Below, one piece after another: positions 6,527 through 12,896 of a DNA stretch of 14,099 bases. The translations under genes were made by a program, and so were the position numbers. Under the pieces are notes generated by a model, which searched no databases, was not told where the DNA came from, and saw nothing but the letters and a program-made list of their open reading frames with translations. Numbering within the stretch: the stretch's first letter is position 1; every line of letters starts with the position of its first letter. Source of the DNA: Capsulimonas sp. (GTDB lineage: Bacteria > Armatimonadota > Armatimonadia > Armatimonadales > Capsulimonadaceae); the NCBI GenBank assembly GCA_025963815.1, contig JAOQAA010000295.1:1-14099 (forward strand), in the 5' to 3' direction.

Positions 6527-8014
6527 TCACGCGCTCGGAAGCGTCACACGAACAGTCGTACCCACGCTAGGCGTGCTGTCCACCGTGAGATCGCCGTGGT
6601 GCAAATCGACGATGCTCCGGCAGATGGCGAGGCCGAGCCCCGTGCCGCCGTGGGCGCGAGAGCGGGCGGCTTCGGCGCGGTAGAAGCGTTCGGTGACGTG
6701 GGGGAGATGCTCGGGCGCAATGCCTTCGCCGGTATCGGAGACGGTGACGACGATAGAGCCGCCATGGACCTCGGAGGACACGGTGATTTGTCCGTCCTGC
6801 GGAGTGTAGCGGGCCGCGTTTTCAAGAAGGTTGCTGAGGAGCCGGACGAGGGCGTCGGGCTGGCCGCAAACCAGGGCGTCTGGCGGGTTGAGACGTACGG
6901 AGACAGGCGCGTGATTGGCGCCCTGGACAGCCGGCAGCGCCTGTTCAACGATTTCGGCGAGCGCGACTGGCCGCAGATCGTAACTGAGCTGGCCGGCGTC
7001 GGATCGGGCGAGCAGCAGCAAATCCTGTACGATCCGATTCATGCGATCGGCGGCGGTGTCCACGGTTTGCAGGGTCTTGCGAAGCTGCTCTTCCGTCCGC
7101 GAGCTTGTCAGCGCCAGACTCGTGTTTGCCTTGATAATCGTCAGTGGCGTGCGCAGTTCATGGGAAGCGTCGGCGGTGAAGCGCTGCTGCTGCTGGAACG
7201 CCTGCTCCTGGCGATCAAACGCCGTTTCCAGCCGCCCGAGCAGGCCGTTGAACGCTTCGGCGATCTCCGTGAACTCATCGTGTCCGATCACCGGCAGACG
7301 CTGGGACAGCTTTTCGGCTTCGATCTTGTTCGCGGCGTGCGCGATCTCACGGACCGGGCGCAGAGCGCGATCCGTCAGAAAAGCGCCCCCGAAGCCGGCG
7401 ATCAAAAGGACGAACGGGATCAGGGTCATCAAGATCCGCTGCATCCGAGCCTGCTCCCCTTGCAGATGGGCGAGCGAGTTGGCGCATTGGATGATGGCCA
7501 GAGTCTTGTCGTCCACGATCAGGGGGGAGGAATAAACGCGCATGTCACCGTCCGCCCCGTGCACCGTGGAATAGGAAGCGACGCCAAGAACCGCGCGATC
7601 GAAGCCGGCTCGGTCCCACAGCGCGCCGCTGTGGGAGAGAGGTTCTGCGGCCAAGCTAAAGAGGCGCGGGCGCATTTCCCCAAACTTTTCGTCGTTCGGA
7701 GTTTCTCCCGGAGGCGGGCCTTTTGGCCCCTTGTCCGGCGGGTTCTGCTTGCTGTCGTTGAAATGTGGCGGACGCGGGTCGCGGCCGGCCAGGATATCCG
7801 CCCTCATCTCCGGCGGAGCCCCCGCAAGCCATCGCTGTGACCGACGTACTTTCTGAGCCAATCCCTGATCCACGGCGGCGGCCACATTGGCGCGGAACGA
7901 AAACATAAAAACGGCGCCAAGCACGATCAGCACGAACGCCAGGATGCCAACGTTCCAAAGCGTGATGCGCACGCGCACCGAGTTCAGGGAAAAGCGGGGT
8001 CGGGACGTCGTCAT
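6527..8014 (-). CDS. Two-component sensor histidine kinase
   Basis: Inner-membrane kinase of 495 aa that should phosphorylate the adjacent regulator. Membrane spans lie at about 17-40 and 194-213 and enclose a periplasmic sensor of about 150 residues. The sensor has a Pro-rich, charged stretch (79-115: PRPPHFNDSK, PPDKGPKGPPPG). HAMP is at about 214-267. The HisKA domain carries ASHELRTPL with phospho-acceptor His285. The ATPase domain has the N-box LLENAARYT (Asn399), G1 DTGEG (427-431), F-box RFYR (443-446) and G2 GGTGLGL (456-462), so it appears fully active. Its ATG overlaps the regulator stop as ATGA (8011-8014), which indicates translational coupling. It resembles the CusS/BaeS group; the signal sensed cannot be read from the sequence but is probably an envelope or toxic-compound cue, given the pump. 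Confidence 0.96.
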   Translation of the reverse strand: MTTSRPRFSLNSVRVRITLWNVGILAFVLIVLGAVFMFSFRANVAAAVDQGLAQKVRRSQRWLAGAPPEMRADILAGRDPRPPHFNDSKQNPPDKGPKGPPPGETPNDEKFGEMRPRLFSLAAEPLSHSGALWDRAGFDRAVLGVASYSTVHGADGDMRVYSSPLIVDDKTLAIIQCANSLAHLQGEQARMQRILMTLIPFVLLIAGFGGAFLTDRALRPVREIAHAANKIEAEKLSQRLPVIGHDEFTEIAEAFNGLLGRLETAFDRQEQAFQQQQRFTADASHELRTPLTIIKANTSLALTSSRTEEQLRKTLQTVDTAADRMNRIVQDLLLLARSDAGQLSYDLRPVALAEIVEQALPAVQGANHAPVSVRLNPPDALVCGQPDALVRLLSNLLENAARYTPQDGQITVSSEVHGGSIVVTVSDTGEGIAPEHLPHVTERFYRAEAARSRAHGGTGLGLAICRSIVDLHHGDLTVDSTPSVGTTVRVTLPSA

Positions 8015-8697
8015 GGGGTGTCCTCAGGGCGGGGAGCGCGCAGGGTGTAGCCAACCCCGTGCACGGTATGGATCAATTTCTCGGCGTGTCCGGAGTGCAG
8101 CTTGCGGCGAAGAAGGCCAACATACACGTCGACGGTGTTGGAGAGGCTCTCTTCGTCCTGCCAGACCTGCTCTAAAATCAGATCGCGCGTCAAGACCTGG
8201 CCTTCGTGCCCGGCGAGCGCCTCCAGCAGCGCGTACTCGCGCGGCGTCAGCGTGATCTCCACGCCGGCGCGCGTGACGCGACGCAGGCGGGTGTCGATCT
8301 CCAGATCGGCGATGCGGATGGTGCGCGCCTTGTGCATGCGATCGCGTCTCAAGAGGGCCTGGACGCGGGCGATCAGCTCGCTGAAGTCGAAGGGCTTAGG
8401 CAGATAGTCGTCGGCGCCGATCTCCAAACCGCGCACGCGGTCCTGAACGGCGTCGCGCGCCGTCAGCATAAGGATCGGCGTCGCATTGCGCTCCTCGCGA
8501 AGCGTCTTGCAGATCGTCCAGCCATCCATTCCCGGCAGCATCAAGTCCAGGACGATTAGCGCGTAGATCCCTTCCTGGGCCATCTCCAGGCCGCGCCGGC
8601 CGTCATCGGCCGTCTCGACCGTGTAGCCGGCCTGCTCCAGTCCCAGCGCGATCACCTCGGCGATCGGCCCTTCGTCCTCAATCAGTAAAATTCGCAT
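8011..8697 (-). CDS. OmpR/PhoB-family response regulator
   Basis: DNA-binding regulator of 228 aa. The receiver domain (1-118) has acidic residues E7 and D8, phospho-acceptor Asp51 in VLDLMLPGMDG, Thr79 in MLTA and Lys101 in LPKPF, all as expected. The winged-helix effector domain (about 125-222) ends with the recognition region NTVDVYVGLLRRKL and the wing HTVHGVGYTLR. It is the first gene of the minus-strand block and overlaps the kinase by 4 bp. No Shine-Dalgarno is seen before ATG 8697; a -10-like TAACAT lies only six bases upstream, which suggests a leaderless message. A TTCA-N7-TTCA box overlaps the -35 position, so autoregulation is likely. Confidence 0.96.
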   Translation of the reverse strand: MRILLIEDEGPIAEVIALGLEQAGYTVETADDGRRGLEMAQEGIYALIVLDLMLPGMDGWTICKTLREERNATPILMLTARDAVQDRVRGLEIGADDYLPKPFDFSELIARVQALLRRDRMHKARTIRIADLEIDTRLRRVTRAGVEITLTPREYALLEALAGHEGQVLTRDLILEQVWQDEESLSNTVDVYVGLLRRKLHSGHAEKLIHTVHGVGYTLRAPRPEDTP

Positions 8698-8703
8698 GAT
8701 GTG

Positions 8704-8740
8704 ATGTTACCTTACCACTCAAAGATGAAAAACTTCTGAA
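8704..8740 (-). promoter_or_regulatory. Promoter and candidate autoregulatory box of the response regulator
   Basis: On the minus strand TTCAGAAGTTTTTCAT (8725-8740) precedes TAACAT (8704-8709), which sits six bases from the ATG. The -35 position falls within the box, as at PhoB-type activated promoters whose -35 is poor. Fifteen of the sixteen box bases recur at 6473-6488. The promoter call is tentative; the repeated motif is directly visible. Confidence 0.5.
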
Positions 8741-8779
8741 GCCAGTGTCGCAAGAGAATCATTAATCCACTTTTCACAG

Positions 8780-8808
8780 TTGCGCGATTGCACGTGATTT
8801 GATAGAAT
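8780..8808 (+). promoter_or_regulatory. Candidate leaderless promoter of the pseudopilin gene
   Basis: TTGCGC (8780-8785), a 17-bp spacer and TAGAAT (8803-8808) end five bases before ATG 8814, so transcription would begin at or next to the start codon. No properly spaced Shine-Dalgarno is seen. The -35 matches poorly (3 of 6) and the -10 well (5 of 6). Confidence 0.45.
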
Positions 8809-8813
8809 AGGAT

Positions 8814-9473
8814 ATGAAGACAAAATCGCCGCGCATGGCCCATGCGTTCACCTTGATCGAGCTGCTCGTCGTGATCGCCATCATTTCGATCCTCGCGGCG
8901 ATTCTGTTCCCCGTATTCGCCAAGGCGCGCGAAAAGGCGCGGCAGGCCAGCTGCCAGTCCAACGAGCGCCAGCTGGGCCTGGGCATACTGATGTACGCTC
9001 AGGACAATGACGAATTCCTGCCGCCCACGGCTACCGACGGCGGCGTCCTCTGGCCGGACCTGATCAATTCGTATCTGAAAAACGACAAGATCCGTCTCTG
9101 CCCTTCGGACTCCGTTTCTACGCTGAACTCCTACGGCCTGAACGAAATCACCTTTCCCGACTTCGAGGACGACGATCATTTGCCGACCCAGTCGCTGGCG
9201 GCCTTCCAAACGCCTACTGACACGATCATGCTCGGTGAACTTGGCGTTGGCTCCGAGACCGATCCAAACGATCTGAAGACGCCGCGCCAGAACGCCTACA
9301 AGCTGACTGCCCCCAGCAGCGAGATCAATCCCGGCGACACCGCCGACGCCCGCCCCTCCGCGCGCCACACGGACCGCGCCAACCTCACGTTCATGGACGG
9401 TCACGTCAAAGCCATGCGCCTAGAGCAGTTCTACATCGGGCAGACGCCGCCGGATAAGTTCTTTACGCCTTAG
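8814..9473 (+). CDS. Type II pseudopilin-like protein with H-X9-DG motif
   Basis: Secreted prepilin-type protein of 219 aa. A short basic leader ([11 protein letters not shown]) precedes the class III signal [20 protein letters not shown], with Glu at +5 of the mature chain. A prepilin peptidase should cut A11|F12; Gly is the usual residue at -1, so Ala is uncommon. [21 protein letters not shown] and [11 protein letters not shown] follow, then a small globular domain with KIRLCPSD. Near the C-terminus [12 protein letters not shown] is the H-X9-DG element of the prepilin-processing-associated family. Such proteins are greatly expanded in Armatimonadota and Planctomycetes, and their individual roles are mostly unknown. 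The gene diverges from the regulator gene across 116 bp. ATG 8814 is preferred because the promoter fits it; ATG at codon 8 has no ribosome site. Confidence 0.93.
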   Translation: MKTKSPRMAHAFTLIELLVVIAIISILAAILFPVFAKAREKARQASCQSNERQLGLGILMYAQDNDEFLPPTATDGGVLWPDLINSYLKNDKIRLCPSDSVSTLNSYGLNEITFPDFEDDDHLPTQSLAAFQTPTDTIMLGELGVGSETDPNDLKTPRQNAYKLTAPSSEINPGDTADARPSARHTDRANLTFMDGHVKAMRLEQFYIGQTPPDKFFTP

Positions 9474-9501
9474 CCTCCCCTTTCCAAGCCGTGAGAGATC
9501 G

Positions 9502-10905
9502 ATGAATTTCCAAGAAACGGCGGATGAGTTTTTTATTCGCGCCTGCCAGGAGTACCGCGACGCCCTCACTCAGGCGTCGCTCGGTCCCGTCACCGACAAC
9601 TCCGAATATCTCGCGGCAAGAGAGCGCATTGAACGCAAACTACGCTCAATGCGTCCGCGTGTGGATGATGAACCGGAGCCGCCCGGCGCCCCCTTGGCCA
9701 TGCCGAAACTGGCGATTCCAAGTTTGCCCGAGCCAGCGGATGCCTGGGAATCGCAGCACAATGACGCCGACTGGCATGTCCGCGCCTTGATTACCTTTGG
9801 TAAAATCGTGGGCGAGCCGATTTCTTCGGCCGCCATGAATGAGGCGATTTCCGTGGCGCGAACGGCGCCGCTAGGCGAAGCGCTGATCGCTTCCAAGATG
9901 GCGATCATTTCCGAACTGGTGAAGATGGGAGACTTCGAAAGAGCGCTGAACCTTTCGTCCTTGGGGGAAGATGAGTTCGACGAAAGCCGTCTGCGCTGCT
10001 TGGCCGTGGGCGGGCTGATCGAACGGGATCGCCTGGAAGAAGCCTTGGAAGTCGCCGCGACAATCCGCGATCCATTCTGGAACGGAAACGCGGGGTACCG
10101 GATCGTGGAGGGACTGGCGTTTGCGGGACGGAACGCCGAGGCGATAGAGCTTGCCGAGAGTTACGTGGAGGACAGCAAACCGATCGCGCTGGCGGCGGCC
10201 TCCGCCGGATTCGCGCGCAGCGGCCGTTTCGATGACGCCGGTGAAGTCGGGGCGCGGATCGATCACGTTTACTGGTTCGAACAGGCCATGGCCGACACGG
10301 CCGCCGCGCTTTTCGCGGCGGGAGACGAGAGCGAAGCGTTAGAAGTGGCTCGTTCTCTGACCGACAGCCATTTGAAGAGCGTCACGGAGGCAAAGATCGC
10401 CGAGATCGCGTTTCAGGCTGGGCATGAAGACCTCGGGATCTCGATTGCCTTGGCCGTGGAAGACGACTGCACGAGGGTCGAACTTTTCGTAAAACTGTCG
10501 TCATTCAAGGAAGACGAACTCAGCATGGACTTGCTGCTAAGCGCTTATCAGGAAGCGCGCGACTCCACGGAACTCATGGTGTACAACTCCTCGGCGCAGT
10601 TGATCGCCAAAGGCTTTGCGAAGCGCGGAGAATGGGAGCATGCGTGGTCGGTGGTGAACAAAATCGACCACAATTACGCGCAGTCCCTCGCGGCGGCGGA
10701 ATTGATCACCCTGGATCCATCCTTCCTCCTCAGTGACACACAGGAGGTGTGGGAGAATATCCTGGCTCGGTTCCGCGGCCGGCGTCGCACCGATATGATC
10801 CTTGCGACGCCTGTCCTGGCGGCTATTCTCGCCAAAGCCACCGGTCCACATGCAGGTCTGGCGCTGTTCGAAGTGCTTCGCCAGGTTCGAACGGAATGGC
10901 CCTGA
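9502..10905 (+). CDS. 33-residue helical-repeat (TPR-like) protein
   Basis: Cytoplasmic protein of 467 aa with no signal peptide or membrane span. The N-terminus (1-55) is helical, followed by a Pro-rich linker (57-80). From about residue 88 it consists of helix-turn-helix repeats. Units 160-192, 193-225, 226-258, 259-291 and 292-324 are each exactly 33 residues and follow the pattern A..iA..fA.aGr..eAle.A..i.D. Classical TPRs have 34. The repeats should form a solenoid for protein binding; no enzyme motif is seen. It starts 28 bp after the pseudopilin stop with a weak GAGAG ribosome site, so it may share that transcript. I do not recognise a specific family or partner. Confidence 0.88.
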   Translation: MNFQETADEFFIRACQEYRDALTQASLGPVTDNSEYLAARERIERKLRSMRPRVDDEPEPPGAPLAMPKLAIPSLPEPADAWESQHNDADWHVRALITFGKIVGEPISSAAMNEAISVARTAPLGEALIASKMAIISELVKMGDFERALNLSSLGEDEFDESRLRCLAVGGLIERDRLEEALEVAATIRDPFWNGNAGYRIVEGLAFAGRNAEAIELAESYVEDSKPIALAAASAGFARSGRFDDAGEVGARIDHVYWFEQAMADTAAALFAAGDESEALEVARSLTDSHLKSVTEAKIAEIAFQAGHEDLGISIALAVEDDCTRVELFVKLSSFKEDELSMDLLLSAYQEARDSTELMVYNSSAQLIAKGFAKRGEWEHAWSVVNKIDHNYAQSLAAAELITLDPSFLLSDTQEVWENILARFRGRRRTDMILATPVLAAILAKATGPHAGLALFEVLRQVRTEWP

Positions 10906-10945
10906 CGCTGCTTCTCCACATGAAATATAACTTTGAGTTCTGCCG

Positions 10946-10989
10946 CTATAAAAATATTTTTTAGCTAGCGTTCATTTTGATGGTACAAT
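10946..10989 (+). promoter_or_regulatory. Extended -10 promoter with AT-rich upstream tract
   Basis: TGGTACAAT (10981-10989) is a TGn-extended -10. It ends six bases before ATG 10996, so a leaderless transcript is expected. An AT-rich block (CTATAAAAATATTTTTTAG, 10946-10964), striking in this GC-rich DNA, lies upstream and could act as an UP element. The -35 (TTAGCT, 10961-10966) is weak, as is usual with extended -10 promoters. Confidence 0.55.
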
Positions 10990-10995
10990 GTCCAC

Positions 10996-11178
10996 ATGAA
11001 TGAAGGGCTTCCGTGCATCCGATGCGGCGAAGAGACGGTTTGCGCCGGCGACCAGTATTGCTCTCTTTGCACCACAGACAATAATTCCCTGAGGATTCCT
11101 AAGGCTTCCAACGCCAGACAGTCCGTTCCGCTGCTGCAGTGGTGCTTGATCATGATCAAACAAGTTTTCGTCCATTAA
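10996..11178 (+). CDS. Small zinc-ribbon-like protein
   Basis: Protein of 60 aa with a CxxC-x11-CxxC pattern (C7-IR-C10 and C22-SL-C25), consistent with a single zinc ribbon in the first half. C16 between the pairs is an extra cysteine. The second half (IPKASNARQSVPLLQWCLIMIKQVFVH) is uncharacterised and ends in a short hydrophobic helix. The case for a real gene is its own extended -10 promoter, a good intrinsic terminator 31 bp after the stop and the paired cysteines. There is no Shine-Dalgarno, which fits a leaderless start. Its role is unknown. It could be a tiny nucleic-acid or protein-binding factor, or the degraded end of a larger zinc-ribbon protein. Confidence 0.6.
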   Translation: MNEGLPCIRCGEETVCAGDQYCSLCTTDNNSLRIPKASNARQSVPLLQWCLIMIKQVFVH

Positions 11179-11208
11179 TCGTCCACATCTGCATTTTTTA
11201 TCGACCCC

Positions 11209-11240
11209 GCCGCTCCTCATTTTCCGAGGGCGGCTTTTTT
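11209..11240 (+). terminator. Intrinsic terminator of the zinc-ribbon gene
   Basis: GCCGCTCCTC (11209-11218) pairs with GAGGGCGGC (11226-11234), leaving one bulged T and a 7-base loop, and TTTTTT (11235-11240) follows at once. It separates the zinc-ribbon unit from the next genes. Confidence 0.8.
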
Positions 11241-11316
11241 ATGGCCGGGAGACGCGCCGGAGGATGTCCGCGAGGTACACTTTCCCTGACCGCCATCGCG
11301 GCGGGAAGGCGTCGAA

Positions 11317-11634
11317 ATGAAGATTTTTAGTAACAAGCGAGCCTTGACGGCGCTGGTCGCGCTGCTGGCCCTGGCGCTGATCGGGGCGTCAACGCTGATC
11401 GCACCCCAGGATGTGCGTGTCGTACAGTCGGGATGCGCCTGCGGCCATACGCTACGCTGGCTGGAGCCGCTGCGGGGCGATCATAGCACGCAGTATCGTC
11501 TGGAAGTCGTGTCCGTCGGCGATCCCAAGCACGCTCACGAATACGATCCGCCGCAGACCATCGGGATCACGCGCATGTCTCTGTGGAGCCTCTGGCGTTT
11601 GAAGCGCACGCACGAAAAGATCGCCCCCTTCTAA
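11317..11634 (+). CDS. Membrane-anchored CxC-containing protein of unknown function
   Basis: Protein of 105 aa. One hydrophobic span (about 9-29) after a basic start (MKIFSNKR) anchors it or exports it. The outer part has a CAC pair (C40 and C42, in SGCACGHTLRW), several histidines (H44, H56, HAH at about 72-74) and an aromatic, basic end (LWSLWRLKR). Cys and His clustered outside the membrane could bind a metal or a thiol partner, but no known family is evident. ATG 11317 has GGGAAGG seven bases upstream. It lies 28 bp before the signal peptidase gene on the same strand, so the two are likely co-transcribed and may work together. Confidence 0.75.
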   Translation: MKIFSNKRALTALVALLALALIGASTLIAPQDVRVVQSGCACGHTLRWLEPLRGDHSTQYRLEVVSVGDPKHAHEYDPPQTIGITRMSLWSLWRLKRTHEKIAPF

Positions 11635-11662
11635 GCCTTGTTCTCAATCTGGAAAGCCGACT

Positions 11663-12208
11663 ATGACCCTCGAAACCCCGGAGACACCGGAAACCCCGCC
11701 GCCGACGCCGCCGAAAAAGAAGCCCGCCTCGCGGCGCCGCGAGAAATTGCTGATCCTCCTGCTCGTCCTGCTCGCAATCGCCCTGCGCGTCAACCTGCGT
11801 CAAGGCGGCGTCTCCGGCGCATCGATGGAGCCGACCTACCACAACAATGACGTCGTTCTGGTCTGGAAGAGCTACCCGCGCGATCTTCTCAAGCCGGGCG
11901 ACGTCATCATCTTCAAGGACACCAACGGCGACGAGCTGATCAAGCGCATCGCGTTCATCCGTCCCTGGCGTCCGCTCCCGCCCGCCGGAAGTTATCCCAA
12001 CCCCAACGGCGGCCGACTGATCCCGTTCGCGTACCTGTTTACGGGCGATGACCATTTCTATTTCGACCGCGTGGCCAAAGGCCTCACCCCGCCGCCCGCC
12101 GCCAACCGTGTGATCTACGTTCTTGGCGATAACCTCGCCAACTCCGACGACAGCCGGTTCATCGGCCCGATCAGCTACAAGCAGGTCCTGGGCAAAGTCG
12201 TCCCGTAA
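11663..12208 (+). CDS. lepB: Signal peptidase I (S26 family), divergent
   Basis: Membrane serine protease of 181 aa that removes signal peptides from exported proteins. A cytoplasmic Pro/Lys/Arg-rich tail (1-28) precedes one span (about 29-42). Box B SGASMEPTYHNNDVVLVW holds nucleophile Ser54. Box C is LKPGDVIIF (76-84). Box D IKRIAF carries general base Lys94. Box E is VLGDNLANSDDSRFIGPI (about 151-168). The segment between boxes D and E is unusual. The normal GLPGD and NG elements after KRV are replaced by a Pro-rich stretch (RPWRPLPPAGSYPNPNGG) and FTGDDHFYFDRV. The catalytic pair is intact, so it should be active, but substrate choice may differ. ATG 11663 has GGAAAG upstream. It follows the CxC gene and precedes a secreted DUF2059 protein. 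Confidence 0.93.
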   Translation: MTLETPETPETPPPTPPKKKPASRRREKLLILLLVLLAIALRVNLRQGGVSGASMEPTYHNNDVVLVWKSYPRDLLKPGDVIIFKDTNGDELIKRIAFIRPWRPLPPAGSYPNPNGGRLIPFAYLFTGDDHFYFDRVAKGLTPPPAANRVIYVLGDNLANSDDSRFIGPISYKQVLGKVVP

Positions 12209-12260
12209 GGCGCCGGCTGCAATCTTCAAAACTTTCGACAAAACCAAGGACTTAAAGAAT

Positions 12261-12896
12261 ATGTTTCTCAAATTGGCGCGCGCCGGCGCGCTTTCTCTCA
12301 CGCTGCTGGCCGCCATTCCCATGGGCGCGCATGCCCAGCAAACGGCTCCCGCCGAGGCGATTCCAGCAGCAGCGCCGACGGATCAGACAAAGCATGAACT
12401 GATCACCCAGCTTCTGGAAGTCATGCATATGAAGAAAAACTCCGAGGCGATCATGAAATCGGTCTTCGCACAGTCGGAGGAATACTTTACAAATGTGTTC
12501 CCTGACATGCTGGCGCAAGATGAAGATTTGACTCCCGCCGAGCATAAGCAGGCGGTCAGTGAGGGTAAGAAGTCAGGACTACACGCGCTGAAGCGTTTTC
12601 AGGAGCTGTACGCCAAGCAGGTCGACACGGCGAAGCTCGTGGGTGAGGTGACGGAAACGGTTTACGGCAAGTACTTTACGGAAACCGAACTGCGCGATTT
12701 GATCGCCTTTTACCAAACTCCGACTGGAAGCAAAATCGTGGACCTCATGCCGCAAGTCAGCGCGGAGTCGATGCGGATGTCCCAGGCAAAACTCACGCCC
12801 GCGATCCAGAAGATCTTCCAGCAGATTCAGGCGGAGGAAACCGCCGCGATCAAGCAAAAGGCGGCGACGCAGAAGAAGAAGCCAGCCAAGCACTAA
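12261..12896 (+). CDS. DUF2059 family secreted protein
   Basis: Exported protein of 211 aa with a signal peptide ending AHA|QQ (cut near 25/26). The DUF2059 core lies at about 125-185 and contains YFTETELRDLIAFYQTPTG and a conserved P and E downstream (MPQVSAES). The family is helical and periplasmic, with no firm biochemical role. The N-terminal part (45-120) is helical and charged, and the tail is Lys-rich (KQKAATQKKKPAKH). The start is set at ATG 12261, where a signal peptide begins; AAGGA lies about ten bases upstream. The frame runs open back to 12123, but that part overlaps the peptidase gene and has no signal. The stop codon overlaps that of the opposing TPR gene. Confidence 0.9.
   Translation: MFLKLARAGALSLTLLAAIPMGAHAQQTAPAEAIPAAAPTDQTKHELITQLLEVMHMKKNSEAIMKSVFAQSEEYFTNVFPDMLAQDEDLTPAEHKQAVSEGKKSGLHALKRFQELYAKQVDTAKLVGEVTETVYGKYFTETELRDLIAFYQTPTGSKIVDLMPQVSAESMRMSQAKLTPAIQKIFQQIQAEETAAIKQKAATQKKKPAKH

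Noticed and set aside
6596..7840. Plus-strand open frame of 414 codons opposite the kinase
   Set aside because: The kinase frame carries H, N, G1, F and G2 boxes in order; the opposing frame has no coherent motifs.
8712..9404. Minus-strand open frame of 230 codons opposite the pseudopilin
   Set aside because: The plus strand encodes an unmistakable prepilin signal and H-X9-DG element. The minus frame would also run into the regulator promoter.
12123..12260. Upstream start for the DUF2059 gene at 12123
   Set aside because: The extra 46 residues overlap the signal peptidase gene and would bury the signal peptide that begins at 12261.
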